From NCBI GenBank assembly GCA_041855445.1, contig JBHAEG010000007.1, positions 1 to 64,000 of the forward strand: a stretch of DNA of 64,000 nucleotides. Direction: 5' to 3'. The notes below the pieces were generated by a model. The model was not told the DNA's origin and did not search any database. It saw only the letters and a list, made by a program, of their open reading frames with translations. A program made the translations under genes and the position numbers. The DNA comes from Faucicola sp041855445 (GTDB lineage Bacteria > Pseudomonadota > Gammaproteobacteria > Pseudomonadales > Moraxellaceae). Below are positions 49,528-59,247 of this stretch, in pieces (position 1 is the stretch's first letter; every line of letters begins with the position of its first letter).

Positions 49528-52128
49528 TTATGATAATTGAGCCACATTGATTTTGTTAGCCTCTTCTGTATAATCTGACATACGGTCAAAATTTAAGTAT
49601 TTATAAATTTCGCTTGCCATACTGTCAATTTTACTGGCGTATTGTTGATACTCTTCATTTGTTGGTAAGCGACCTAATACTGCCGATACTGATGCTAACT
49701 CCGCAGAAGCTAAATATACATTCGCTCCTTGACCTAAACGGTTCGGGAAGTTTCGTGTTGAAGTTGATACTGCGGTTGATTTTGGAGCAATGCGTGCCTG
49801 ATTACCCATACATAACGAACAACCAGGCATTTCCATTCTTGCACCTGCTTGAGCATATACGTTATATAACCCTTCTTCCATCAATTGACGTGCGTCCATT
49901 TTGGTTGGCGGAGCTAACCATAAACGTGTTGTTAAACTGCCTGATGGTACTTCTTTTAATAACTTGCCTGCCGCACGGAAATGACCAATATTAGTCATAC
50001 ATGAACCGATAAACACTTCATCGATTTTATCGCCTGCGACATCTGATAATGTTTTTGCATCATCTGGGTCATTTGGACAACATAAAATTGGCTCTTTAAT
50101 TTCACTCATATTGATGGTGATATCCGCTGCATATTCTGCATCTTCATCAGCACGCATTAAGCTTGGATTTTCTAACCATGCTTCCATCGCTTTGATACGG
50201 CGAGCAATACTACGAGCATCGCCATAACCTTCTGCAATCATCCATTTTAACAAGGTGATATTTGAATTTAAATATTCTTTTACAGACTCTTCAGATAATG
50301 TAATTGTACAACCTGCAGCTGAACGTTCTGCTGAAGCATCAGATAATTCAAACGCTTGTTCAACGGTTAAATTTTCTAAACCTTCGATTTCTAAAATACG
50401 CCCATTAAATACGTTTACTTTACCCGCTTTTTCAACCGTTAATAAACCTTCTTTGATAGCTTGTAAAGGAATAGCATGTACTAAATCACGCAAGGTGATA
50501 CCAGGCTGTAACTCACCAACAAAACGAACACGCACAGACTCAGGCATATCTAATGGCATGACCCCTGTTGCTGCTGCAAACGCCACCAAGCCAGACCCTG
50601 CTGGGAATGAAATCCCCATTGGAAAACGTGTATGTGAATCACCACCTGTACCCACAGTATCAGGCAATAACATACGATTTAACCATGAGTGAATAATACC
50701 ATCACCAGGACGTAAGCTCACACCACCACGGTTCATAATAAAATCAGGTAATGTATGTTGTGTTTCAACATCAATTGGCTTTGGATAAGCGGCAGTATGA
50801 CAGAATGACTGCATGACTAAATCTGCTTGGAAACCTAAGCAAGCTAAATCTTTTAATTCGTCACGAGTCATTGGACCTGTGGTATCTTGCGAACCGACTG
50901 TTGTCATTTTTGGCTCGCAGTACATACCAGGGCGAACACCTGCTAAACCACAAGCTTTACCAACCATTTTTTGAGCAAGTGTATAACCTTTACCAGTATC
51001 TGCTGGCTGTTCTGGTTTTGCAAAGACATCTGAATGACCTAAACCCAAATACTCACGAGCTTTATTAGTCAAACCACGACCAATAATCAAAGGAATACGA
51101 CCACCTGCACGCACTTCGTCTAATAATGTGGCAGATTTTAAAGTGAAAGTCGCCAACACTTCATCTGAGCCATGTTTGGTAATCTTACCAGCGTGTGCAT
51201 GAATATCAAACACATCGCCCATGTGTAAATTTGACACATCAACTTCAATTGGCAATGCCCCCGCATCTTCCATGGTATTAAAGAAAATTGGTGCAATTTT
51301 GCCACCTAAACACAGACCGCCACCACGTTTATTTGGCACCCCTTTAATATCTTCACCCATTAACCATAATACAGAGTTGGTCGCAGATTTACGGCTAGAA
51401 CCTGTACCCACAACATCGCCCACATACGCCAATGGAATACCATCTTTTTTCAATTCTTCAATTTGCTTCATTGGACCAATGACACCATCTTGGTCTGGGT
51501 GGATACCCTCACGAGCATTTTTTAACATTGCTAGTGCATGTAAAGGAATATCTGGACGACTCCAAGCATCTTGGGCAGGTGATAAATCATCTGTATTTGT
51601 CTCACCTGTTACCTTAAATGTTTTATAAGTTGCAACTTGTGGTACTTCTGGACGGCTAGTAAACCATTCTGCATCTGCCCACGATTGAATAACAGCTTTA
51701 GCAACTTCATTACCCGCTTCTGCTTTATCTGTAATATCATGAAACGCATCAAATACCAATAAAGTTTTTTTCAACGCTTCGCCAGCATCTTTAGCAAGCT
51801 CTGGATTATCTAGTGCATCAACCAATGGTTGAACATTATAACCACCTTGCATTGTTCCTAATAATTCAATCGCTTTTTGTTGGCTAACCAATGGTGAACT
51901 TGCTTCGCCAGCAACAACAGCAGCTAAAAATCCAGCTTTTACATAAGCTGCCTGATCAACCCCTGGAGGAATACGATTTTCTAACAAATCCAACAAAAAT
52001 TCTTCTTCACCCGCAGGTGGATTTTTTAATAATTCAACCAAGTCGGCAGTTTGTTTTTCATTAAGTGGTTGAGGCACAACACCTTGATTGGCACGCTCTT
52101 CAACATGTTTGCGATAGGCTTCTAACAT
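49528..52128 (-). CDS. acnB: Aconitate hydratase B
   Basis: AcnB isomerises citrate and isocitrate in the TCA cycle. The 866-residue length equals E. coli AcnB. Features include the N-terminal HEAT-like domain, the swivel domain placed before the core as in AcnB (VTGETNTDDLSPAQDAWSRPDIPLHA), GTGSSRKSATNSV, and DSHTRFPMGISFPAGSG. The [4Fe-4S] ligand cysteines lie in the GSCMTNIGHFRAAG and PGCSLCMGNQA regions. The ATG at 52128 is chosen because CAGGATAC precedes it and MLEAYRKHVEER is the conserved start. The 11-residue upstream extension is not conserved. Confidence 0.97.
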   Translation of the reverse strand: MLEAYRKHVEERANQGVVPQPLNEKQTADLVELLKNPPAGEEEFLLDLLENRIPPGVDQAAYVKAGFLAAVVAGEASSPLVSQQKAIELLGTMQGGYNVQPLVDALDNPELAKDAGEALKKTLLVFDAFHDITDKAEAGNEVAKAVIQSWADAEWFTSRPEVPQVATYKTFKVTGETNTDDLSPAQDAWSRPDIPLHALAMLKNAREGIHPDQDGVIGPMKQIEELKKDGIPLAYVGDVVGTGSSRKSATNSVLWLMGEDIKGVPNKRGGGLCLGGKIAPIFFNTMEDAGALPIEVDVSNLHMGDVFDIHAHAGKITKHGSDEVLATFTLKSATLLDEVRAGGRIPLIIGRGLTNKAREYLGLGHSDVFAKPEQPADTGKGYTLAQKMVGKACGLAGVRPGMYCEPKMTTVGSQDTTGPMTRDELKDLACLGFQADLVMQSFCHTAAYPKPIDVETQHTLPDFIMNRGGVSLRPGDGIIHSWLNRMLLPDTVGTGGDSHTRFPMGISFPAGSGLVAFAAATGVMPLDMPESVRVRFVGELQPGITLRDLVHAIPLQAIKEGLLTVEKAGKVNVFNGRILEIEGLENLTVEQAFELSDASAERSAAGCTITLSEESVKEYLNSNITLLKWMIAEGYGDARSIARRIKAMEAWLENPSLMRADEDAEYAADITINMSEIKEPILCCPNDPDDAKTLSDVAGDKIDEVFIGSCMTNIGHFRAAGKLLKEVPSGSLTTRLWLAPPTKMDARQLMEEGLYNVYAQAGARMEMPGCSLCMGNQARIAPKSTAVSTSTRNFPNRLGQGANVYLASAELASVSAVLGRLPTNEEYQQYASKIDSMASEIYKYLNFDRMSDYTEEANKINVAQLS

Positions 52129-52513
52129 GGCAAGTATCCTGTTTGATTGAGTGATGAGCAAGAAACAAACGTATGTGGGTTATCGTCCATAATTTCTAAT
52201 AAGACTATTCATTTCACCTGCAAACGCTTGTGGTAAATATTTGGTTTCCTTGTGTGAAAGTATAACACATACCAATTTACTTTTATAATATACTGTAAAT
52301 TCTACAAAATGTTAATGGTAAATTATTAAAATCGTTACATACCCATTATTTATTTAAAAAATATATAGATTTTAATCCGCTATATCTGAGTAAAAATTGT
52401 CATCTATGCCAATCTAACAATTTTTTGCTATAATGCCCCATCATGCTAAAATCTACAAAACAAAATGTAAAAATCTTATTCATTTAGCCGATGATAAGAT
52501 TTAGGAAAATCGA
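52129..52513. other. Divergent intergenic region between acnB and lipA
   Basis: This 385-bp gap must hold both divergent promoters. Apart from the extended -10 element listed separately, I see no ORF, RNA gene, strong hairpin or clear operator in it. Confidence 0.5.
52426..52434 (+). promoter_or_regulatory. Extended -10 promoter element upstream of lipA
   Basis: TGCTATAAT is a perfect extended -10 (TGn-TATAAT) about 80 bp before the lipA start. No good -35 hexamer lies at the usual distance, as is common for extended -10 promoters. Confidence 0.5.
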
Positions 52514-53542
52514 ATGAACGATACTGCAATTCAAACCTATACCCCAAAACCAAAACGTCCAGAAGTCGGCGAAAAACTGCGTGGACATGACAAAGTCGCC
52601 CGTATTCCAATCAAAATTATCCCAACGGTAGAAGCCCCGAAAAAACCTGACTGGATACGGGTAAAAATGTCATCACCAGCTGAAGTTAGCCGTATTAAAT
52701 CTACGCTACGCAAACAAAAACTTTACACCGTTTGTGAAGAGGCAGCTTGCCCAAACTTACCGCAATGTTTTAGTGATGGCACTGCCACATTTATGATTAT
52801 GGGGGATATTTGCACTCGCCGATGTCCATTTTGTGATGTTGCTCATGGTAGACCTAATCCACTTGATAAACAAGAACCTATTCACACTGCCGAAACTATT
52901 GCAGGACTTGGATTAAAATATGCAGTCATCACATCAGTTGATAGAGACGATTTAAAAGATGGTGGAGCTGGGCATTTTGCCGAAGTTATTACCGAAGCTC
53001 GAAAATTAAGCCCAAATTGTCTGATTGAAATTTTAGTGCCAGATTTTCGAGGTCGTGAACAGCTCGCTTTAGACATCTTAACGCAAACTGCACCTGATGT
53101 ATTTAATCATAACATTGAAACCGTACAACGTCTATACAAAGCATTCCGCCCTGGTTCTGACTATCAACATTCATTACAACTATTAAAAGACTATAAAACA
53201 CGCCGTCCTGATATTGTCACAAAATGTGGCTTTATGGTAGGTCTTGGTGAAACAGAAGAAGAAGTTTATGCTTTACTTGATGATTTAAAAGCCCATGACG
53301 TTGATTTAATTACCATTGGACAATATTTACAGCCAAGCAAATCCCATGCCCCTATAGATAGATTTGTTCACCCAGACGAATTTGACCGTTATACTGAATA
53401 TGGTAAAAAACTTGGATTTGCAAATATTTGGGCAGCTCCAATGGTACGCTCTAGTTACTTTGCTGACCGTCAATATTATGGCGAGCCTTGCCCTCGTCCT
53501 GTGCGTGGCAAGAATGCAATGATAGAAAAAACCGCCTGTTAA
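52514..53542 (+). CDS. lipA: Lipoyl synthase
   Basis: LipA inserts sulfur into octanoyl chains on lipoyl domains. The 342-residue radical SAM enzyme has both cluster motifs: CEEAACPNLPQCF (auxiliary cluster, about residues 77-89) and CTRRCPFCDVAHG (SAM cluster, about 98-110). It also has VITSVDRDDLKDGGAGHFAE near 138 and the C-terminal Ser in MVRSSYFAD. AGGAAAATCG precedes the ATG. No lipB lies in the window. Confidence 0.97.
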   Translation: MNDTAIQTYTPKPKRPEVGEKLRGHDKVARIPIKIIPTVEAPKKPDWIRVKMSSPAEVSRIKSTLRKQKLYTVCEEAACPNLPQCFSDGTATFMIMGDICTRRCPFCDVAHGRPNPLDKQEPIHTAETIAGLGLKYAVITSVDRDDLKDGGAGHFAEVITEARKLSPNCLIEILVPDFRGREQLALDILTQTAPDVFNHNIETVQRLYKAFRPGSDYQHSLQLLKDYKTRRPDIVTKCGFMVGLGETEEEVYALLDDLKAHDVDLITIGQYLQPSKSHAPIDRFVHPDEFDRYTEYGKKLGFANIWAAPMVRSSYFADRQYYGEPCPRPVRGKNAMIEKTAC

Positions 53543-53570
53543 TTCAGGTTTTATTATCATTTATCTGATT

Positions 53571-53594
53571 AAAAAGGGTCGTTTGACTCTTTTT
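53571..53594 (+). terminator. Terminator after lipA
   Basis: A 10-bp stem (53571-53580 with 53585-53594) containing one G-T pair and a 4-nt GTTT loop has A and T runs at its ends. Confidence 0.65.
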
Positions 53595-53619
53595 ATTATT
53601 TATGTTTTTCCATAAAAAA

Positions 53620-53645
53620 ACCTCAAATCAGGGGAGATTTGAGGT
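53620..53645 (-). terminator. Terminator downstream of tRNA-Asp
   Basis: A perfect 10-bp stem (53620-53629 with 53636-53645) with a 6-nt loop is followed on the minus strand by seven T residues. It lies about 20 bp after the tRNA-Asp end. Confidence 0.85.
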
Positions 53646-53665
53646 GAAAAACTTTTTCTTAAATC

Positions 53666-53742
53666 TGGCGCAGCGGACGGGGCTCGAACCCGCGACCCCC
53701 GGCGTGACAGGCCGGTATTCTAACCAACTGAACTACCGCTGC
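53666..53742 (-). tRNA. tRNA-Asp(GUC)
   Basis: The minus strand gives a 77-nt cloverleaf with encoded CCA. The acceptor stem GCAGCGG pairs with CCGCTGC, and the anticodon loop CTGTCAC gives GUC. The D and T arms closely follow E. coli tRNA-Asp. The discriminator is G, as expected for Asp. Confidence 0.97.
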
Positions 53743-53782
53743 TTGATAGTTTACTTACGATGAACACCAAATTTGTCAGATT

Positions 53783-53858
53783 TGGTGGGTGGTAACGGGT
53801 TCGAACCGCTGACCCCCTGCTTGTAAGGCAGATGCTCTACCAACTGAGCTAACCACCC
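53783..53858 (-). tRNA. tRNA-Val(UAC)
   Basis: The minus strand gives a 76-nt cloverleaf with encoded CCA, acceptor GGGTGGT paired with ACCACCC, anticodon loop CTTACAA (anticodon UAC) and discriminator A. It is 40 bp upstream of tRNA-Asp in the same direction, so they likely form one val-asp transcript. Confidence 0.97.
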
Positions 53859-53948
53859 ATCGTGTTATGTGGCGTATTATACGTTATTTATTTTTTGCGT
53901 CAAGCTTTTTTTTCACAATTTTTACAGATTTTTTATTTTTACGATATT

Positions 53949-54443
53949 TTAGCCGTTTTTTGCTAACAATCTGTCAATGTCTTGAGCAATTTCTGCTGGC
54001 TTGACCGTTGGTGCATAACGTCCTACCACGTTACCCGAACTATCAATCAAAAATTTAGTGAAATTCCATTTAATTGCATTACCAAATAAGCCTTTACCAT
54101 GTTGTTGCGATTTTAAAAATTGATACACTTGATGAGTATTTTCTCCATTTACATCGATTTTAGCCATCATTAAAAAGCTCACACCATAATTTATTTGACA
54201 AAATTCTTGGATTTTTGCTTCGTTATCTGGTTCTTGATGCCCAAACTGGTTACAGGGAAAACCAATAATTTCTAATCCTTGTGCTTGATATTGTTCATAT
54301 AGTGCTTGTAATTCGGCATATTGTGGCGTAAATCCACAACGACTTGCTGTATTAACAATTAATACAATTTTATTGCGAAATTGTTCAAATTTTTGTTGAT
54401 TACCATGAATGTCAGTGGCGGTAAGTTGGTAAAATTGGGTCAT
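53949..54443 (-). CDS. Glutathione peroxidase family protein (BtuE-like, Cys-type)
   Basis: The 164-residue thiol peroxidase shows NTASRCGFTPQY near residue 30 with the peroxidatic Cys in place of selenocysteine. GFPCNQFGHQEP near 63 and WNFTKFLID near 127 complete the Cys-Gln-Trp-Asn site. The second Cys in FPCNQF suggests a thioredoxin-dependent mechanism, as in other bacterial members (family knowledge). No signal peptide is present. The start at 54443 follows GAGGATATA. The frame to 54491 adds 16 unconserved residues. Confidence 0.93.
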   Translation of the reverse strand: MTQFYQLTATDIHGNQQKFEQFRNKIVLIVNTASRCGFTPQYAELQALYEQYQAQGLEIIGFPCNQFGHQEPDNEAKIQEFCQINYGVSFLMMAKIDVNGENTHQVYQFLKSQQHGKGLFGNAIKWNFTKFLIDSSGNVVGRYAPTVKPAEIAQDIDRLLAKNG

Positions 54444-54597
54444 TGGTATATCCTCTTGACGTTTATCCCAAAAATTCAGCCAAAAATACAAGAAATTCTT
54501 GCTTTTTTACTAAATTAGGCGTAATTTATCTTTGTAAATTATTTTTTATCGAGAAAAAGCAAGAATTTCTGACAATTTTGATTGATAAGGGTATGTT

Positions 54598-56148
54598 ATG
54601 CCAATAAATACATTAACTCAAGCAGAATTGACAAAATCTGCACAAACTATTTCTTCCCAAGGGCAACGTTTATTTGAGTTACGCAAAGCCAAAGGATTAA
54701 CGACTGCCCAGCTGGCTGAACAAATGACCCAAGCAGGGGCAAAGATAAGTCGGGCAGGGATTTCAAATTGGGAACGAGGCTTAAATGGCATTGTTTCTAG
54801 TAAATTACCTATTTTGGCAAAATTACTGGGCTGTAGCGAAAGTTATTTATTATCAGGAGAAACCATAGCTTCAGCTTATTCAACTTCTGTTTCTCCTACC
54901 AGCGAAGATACCACCATGAATTTATTGAAAAAATCTGACAAACTGCAGAATGTGTGTTATGACATTCGAGGGCCTTTATTACAAACTGCCAATATGATGG
55001 AGGCTCAAGGACATAAAATTATTAAACTGAATGTGGGAAATCCTGCCCCATTTGGTTTAGATGCTCCACAAGAGATTTTGTCTGATGTGGCAATGAATTT
55101 ACCAAATGCGATTGGTTATTCTGATTCACAAGGGATTTTTTCTGCTCGTAAGGCGATTTTGCAATATTATCAATCCAAAGGCTTATTAGAAGCTGTTGAT
55201 GTTTCAGATGTCTATCTGGGCAATGGTGTCTCTGAATTAATTGTGATGACCATGCAAGCATTATTGAATGATGGTGATGAGGTGTTAATTCCAATGCCTG
55301 ATTATCCGCTTTGGACTGCAGCAACGAATTTGGCAGGTGGAAAGGCTGTGCATTATATATGCGATGAACATGATAATTGGCAACCAAACATTGCAGATAT
55401 TGAAAGTAAAATCACTACAAAAACTAAAGGTATCGTTGTTATTAATCCAAACAACCCAACAGGGGCATTATATTCAACAGAAAACCTAAAAAAGATTGTT
55501 GAGTTAGCAGAAAAACATAATTTAGTACTAATGGCTGATGAAATTTATGACCGTGTGTTATACGATGATGTTGTTCATATACCGTTGTGTACTTTGGCTA
55601 AAAACTGTTTAGTTATTAGCTATAATGGCTTATCAAAATCACATCGAATTGCTGGATTTCGTTCGGGCTGGTTAATGGTTTCTGGTAAAAAAGACCATGC
55701 CAGTGATTTTATTGAAGGGTTAAATATGTTGTCATCGATGCGACTATGTGCCAACGTGCCTGCCCAATATGCCATTCAAACAGCCATGGGCGGTTATCAA
55801 AGTATGCAAGCTCTCACGGCTGAAACTGGACGTTTATATAAACAACGAGCAGTTGCTATTGAACGTTTAAATGCGATTAAAGGTATTTCTTGTACCATGC
55901 CACAAGGGGCATTTTATTGTTTTCCAAAAATTGATTTAAATATCTATCCAATTCAGGACGATATGTTATTTATGATGGAGTTATTGAAGGAAGAAAAAGT
56001 ATTAATGGTGCAAGGTACAGGTTTTAATTGGCATCAACCTGACCATTTCCGTGTCGTGTTTTTACCAAATGAAGTTGAATTAAATGAGGCAATGGATAGA
56101 TTAGAACGGTTTTTTGCAAAAAAACGTAAAGAATACGGTACAGACTAA
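54598..56148 (+). CDS. XRE-type DNA-binding domain fused to an AlaA-like aminotransferase
   Basis: The 516-residue protein begins with an XRE helix-turn-helix domain (about residues 20-88: RLFELRKAKGLTTAQLAEQM, ISRAGISNWERG, LPILAKLLGCSESYLL). A short Ser/Thr linker leads to a fold-type I aminotransferase (about 112-516). The enzyme part matches AlaA in length and motifs: VCYDIRGPLL, KLNVGNPAPFG, VINPNNPTGALYS near 281, DEIYDRV near 314, the PLP lysine 347 in GLSKSHRIAGFRSGW, and QGAFYCFPK. AlaA makes alanine from pyruvate. The fusion suggests a metabolite-sensing regulator or self-regulated enzyme. AAGGGTATG precedes the ATG. Confidence 0.9.
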   Translation: MPINTLTQAELTKSAQTISSQGQRLFELRKAKGLTTAQLAEQMTQAGAKISRAGISNWERGLNGIVSSKLPILAKLLGCSESYLLSGETIASAYSTSVSPTSEDTTMNLLKKSDKLQNVCYDIRGPLLQTANMMEAQGHKIIKLNVGNPAPFGLDAPQEILSDVAMNLPNAIGYSDSQGIFSARKAILQYYQSKGLLEAVDVSDVYLGNGVSELIVMTMQALLNDGDEVLIPMPDYPLWTAATNLAGGKAVHYICDEHDNWQPNIADIESKITTKTKGIVVINPNNPTGALYSTENLKKIVELAEKHNLVLMADEIYDRVLYDDVVHIPLCTLAKNCLVISYNGLSKSHRIAGFRSGWLMVSGKKDHASDFIEGLNMLSSMRLCANVPAQYAIQTAMGGYQSMQALTAETGRLYKQRAVAIERLNAIKGISCTMPQGAFYCFPKIDLNIYPIQDDMLFMMELLKEEKVLMVQGTGFNWHQPDHFRVVFLPNEVELNEAMDRLERFFAKKRKEYGTD

Positions 56149-56171
56149 TAAAAATTGTTTTATAATAAAAG

Positions 56172-56207
56172 CCGTTGTGATGGGTGATGGACATCTCATC
56201 ACAATGG
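56172..56207. repeat. Inverted repeat between the aminotransferase and acyl-CoA synthetase genes
   Basis: An 11-bp stem (56172-56182 with 56197-56207, one G-T pair) encloses a 14-nt loop. No T run follows, so it is a weak terminator candidate at best. It could be an operator or mRNA structure before the acyl-CoA synthetase gene. Confidence 0.4.
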
Positions 56208-56264
56208 TGATAAATTTTCACCCAATATGCAACTATAAATCGTCATTTTAGAAAGGAATTTATA

Positions 56265-57992
56265 ATGACCGACAATACAACACGATATCCAAATGCTATT
56301 TCTGCTAATGCTCCTTTGAGTCTCAGTCATGATAAAGGTCCAACAGATATCCCTTTGATAGAACAAACTATTGGTGAATTTTTTGATAGTATGGTTGAAC
56401 GCTATCCTGATAAAGAAGCTTTAGTTGTATGCCATCAAAATATTCGCTGGACATATCGCCAATTACAACAAAAATCTAATCAACTTGCCAGCAGTATGAT
56501 ACGCATGGGATTACAAAAAGGTGATAGAGTTGGCATCTGGTCGCATAATAATGCTGAATGGTTACTCATGCAATTGGCTACGGCAAAAGCAGGCGTTATT
56601 TTAGTCAATATTAATCCTGCCTATCGTATTTTTGAGCTTGAATATGCCTTAAATAAAGTTGATTGTAAAGTGTTGGTATTAATGCGACATTTTAAATCTA
56701 GCGATTATGCAGAAATGATACGGGAACTTGCCCCTGAAATTTATCATAAAAATTATGACCAGTTAGAACTTATTCAACTACCCAATTTACAACGCATAGT
56801 TTGGATTGACTCACCTGATAGCACAGAGCATTTTAATTATATGCAAAAATTCTCTGATTGGTTAGCCGAAGGTGATTGTAACGACCCACAAATCGCTGAA
56901 CGGGCAAAAAAGCTCAATGCGAATAATCCAATTAATATTCAATTTACTAGCGGAACAACAGGCACACCAAAAGGAGCTACTCTCAGCCATCGTAATTTAT
57001 TAAATAATGCTTATTTATCGGGCATTACACTAAATTTAACTGACCAAGACAAAATTTGTTTACCTTTGCCATTATATCATTGTTTTGCAATGGTTTTAGG
57101 AAATTTAACTTTATTAACACATGGTGGAACTATTGTTTATCCAAGTACCAGTTTTGAGCCATTAAGTGTATTACAAGCTATCGAAGCGGAAAAATGTACC
57201 ACTTTGCATGGCGTACCTTCTATGTTTATTGCCATGCTCAATCACCCAGATTTTGATAGTTTTGATTTATCCAGTTTACGCACTGGAATTATGGGTGGGT
57301 CAAGTTGTCCATTAGAGCTAATGCAACAAGTTATCAACCGTATGAATATGAAAGATATTACTATTGCATACGGTATGACTGAAACTAGCCCAGAGTCTTG
57401 TCAAAGTTTACCAAATACACCTATTGAGAAAAAAATCTCAACAGTCGGTTTAGTTCAGCCTCATTTAGAAGTTAAAATTGTCAATCCAGAAACGGGAGAA
57501 ACGCTACCCATTGGAGAAACAGGAGAGTTATTAACCAAAGGTTATGCTGTTATGATGGGTTATTGGAATGACACTAATCGTACTGCTGACGCTATTGTTG
57601 ATGGGTGGATGCACACAGGCGATTTAGCTACGATGGATACTGATGGTTATATTAAAATTGTTGGTCGTAGTAAAGATATGGTTATTCGAGGTGGTGAGAA
57701 TATTTATCCTGTTGAAATCGAAAATTATTTATATCGTCACCCAAAAATTCGTGATGTACAAATTGTCGGCGTGCCTGATAAAAAATTTGGTGAAGTGCTT
57801 GCGGCTTGGATTATTGCTAAAAACAATGTTACTTTAACTGAACAAGAAATTCGAGATTTTTGTCACAATCACATCGCCCATTATAAAATCCCAACTTACA
57901 TTAAATTTGTTGAAGAATTTCCGATGACTGTGACAGGAAAAATTCAGAAATTCAAAATTACAGAAATAATGAAAGAGGAGCTTGGATTGTAA
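56265..57992 (+). CDS. AMP-binding acyl-CoA synthetase (FadD/AcsF-like)
   Basis: The 575-residue ligase activates a carboxylic acid, probably a medium- or long-chain fatty acid, through an acyl-adenylate. It shows the phosphate loop FTSGTTGTPKGATLSHRN near residue 227, LPLYHCFAMVLGN near 267, YGMTETSPES near 370, the GWMHTGDLATMDTDGYIKIVGRSKDM stretch split around residue 450 (hinge Asp/Arg), and the C-terminal catalytic Lys in MTVTGKIQKFK. The chain-length preference cannot be read. AGAAAGGAA precedes the ATG, and a good terminator follows. Confidence 0.92.
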   Translation: MTDNTTRYPNAISANAPLSLSHDKGPTDIPLIEQTIGEFFDSMVERYPDKEALVVCHQNIRWTYRQLQQKSNQLASSMIRMGLQKGDRVGIWSHNNAEWLLMQLATAKAGVILVNINPAYRIFELEYALNKVDCKVLVLMRHFKSSDYAEMIRELAPEIYHKNYDQLELIQLPNLQRIVWIDSPDSTEHFNYMQKFSDWLAEGDCNDPQIAERAKKLNANNPINIQFTSGTTGTPKGATLSHRNLLNNAYLSGITLNLTDQDKICLPLPLYHCFAMVLGNLTLLTHGGTIVYPSTSFEPLSVLQAIEAEKCTTLHGVPSMFIAMLNHPDFDSFDLSSLRTGIMGGSSCPLELMQQVINRMNMKDITIAYGMTETSPESCQSLPNTPIEKKISTVGLVQPHLEVKIVNPETGETLPIGETGELLTKGYAVMMGYWNDTNRTADAIVDGWMHTGDLATMDTDGYIKIVGRSKDMVIRGGENIYPVEIENYLYRHPKIRDVQIVGVPDKKFGEVLAAWIIAKNNVTLTEQEIRDFCHNHIAHYKIPTYIKFVEEFPMTVTGKIQKFKITEIMKEELGL

Positions 57993-58032
57993 TTTTTATT
58001 TATTGAAAATTAAGAATTTATTGATAATTAAG

Positions 58033-58077
58033 ATTGGCAGAATATTTCATATTTAGATTATCTGCCAATTTTTTTTA
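58033..58077 (+). terminator. Terminator after the acyl-CoA synthetase gene
   Basis: A perfect 9-bp stem (58033-58041 with 58061-58069) with a 19-nt loop is followed by an uninterrupted T run to 58077. Confidence 0.85.
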
Positions 58078-58095
58078 GGTTTTACCCGTGTGTTA

Positions 58096-59191
58096 TTACA
58101 AGCCAGCTTTTAAACTTGCTTCAATAAATCTATCCAAGTCGCCATTTAATACCGCAGTAGTATTTGAAGTTTCAACGCCTGTACGCAGGTCCTTAATACG
58201 AGCATCATCAAGCACATATGAGCGAATTTGACTACCCCAACCAATGTCTGATTTACTGTCTTCTAAGGCTTGTTGTTTTGCCATACGACTTTGCATTTCT
58301 CTTTCATACAGCTTTGCACGAAGCATTTTCATTGCGGTATCTTTATTAGCGTGTTGGCTACGTTCATTTTGACAAGCAACTACAATACCCGTTGGAGCAT
58401 GAGTAATCCGTACTGCACTATCTGTTGTATTAACATGCTGACCACCTGCTCCACTTGAACGATAAGTATCAATGCGTAAATCAGCTGGATTAATTTCAAT
58501 ATCAATATTATCATCAATTTCTGGTGATACAAACACTGCTGAGAATGAAGTATGTCGTCCATTATTACTATCAAATGGTGACTTTCTCACTAGACGATGT
58601 ACACCTGTTTCGGTACGCAACCAGCCAAACGCATAATCACCTTTGACATGAATAGTGGCACTTTTAATACCTGCCACGTTGCCCGCTGATACTTCAATGA
58701 CTTCTGCTTTAAAGCCATGCCCTTCACACCAACGCAAATACATTCGCAATAACATTTCTGCCCAATCTTGAGCTTCTGTACCACCTGACCCCGATTGAAT
58801 ATCTAAATAGCAATCGTTTGCATCCATTTCTCCACTAAACATACGTTTAAACTCAAGGTCTGCTACGTTGCTTTGTGCTTCGTCTAGTTCCGCTTGCACA
58901 TCGTTTAATAATTCTTCGTCTTCTACTTCGACCGCCAAGTCTAGCATTGCTTTTGCATCAGCTAATTTATTATCTAATGTTAAAATGACATTAATAATCG
59001 CATCTAATTGACTTTTTTCTTTACTAATTTTAGTCGCTCGTTCTGGGTCACTCCAAAGTTCAGGATTTTCTAACTCAAGATTAACCTCTTCTAAACGTTC
59101 TTGTTTACCATCAAAGTCAAAGATACCCCCGTAACGCCTGACCACGTTCCGTAAGGTTTTTTATCTGCTCTAAATAACTGTTGATTTCCAT
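58096..59191 (-). CDS. prfB: Peptide chain release factor 2, expressed by programmed +1 frameshift
   Basis: RF2 reads UAA and UGA. The zero frame starts at the ATG at 59191 (AGGTTAAAC upstream) and runs 24 codons to CTT-TGA. The remaining 340 residues are in the +1 frame, giving a 364-residue protein like E. coli RF2 (365). The main frame carries the SPF stop-recognition motif (KSPFDSNNGRHTS near residue 205), the catalytic GGQ (SGAGGQHVN near 250), and the C-terminal DLRTGVET. The frame break is the known autoregulatory site, not a mutation. Confidence 0.97.
59117..59131 (-). promoter_or_regulatory. RF2 programmed frameshift site
   Basis: On the minus strand the bases read CGGGGGTATCTTTGA. 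They comprise a Shine-Dalgarno-like GGGGG, a TAT spacer, the slippery CTT, and an in-frame TGA followed by C. This is the conserved +1 frameshift element by which RF2 levels control RF2 synthesis. Confidence 0.95.
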
Positions 59192-59247
59192 GTGTTTAAC
59201 CTAAAAACAATAAAAGAAGGACTATTATAGACAAAAACTTGATAAAA

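Noticed and set aside
50255..50692. 145-codon open frame on the plus strand inside acnB
   Set aside because: Antisense shadow of a conserved gene with unlikely composition; same for the frames at 49614-49994 and 51221-51628.
59117..59145. prfB as a pseudogene or sequencing frameshift
   Set aside because: The break occurs at the exact RF2 programmed frameshift sequence with its Shine-Dalgarno-like element.
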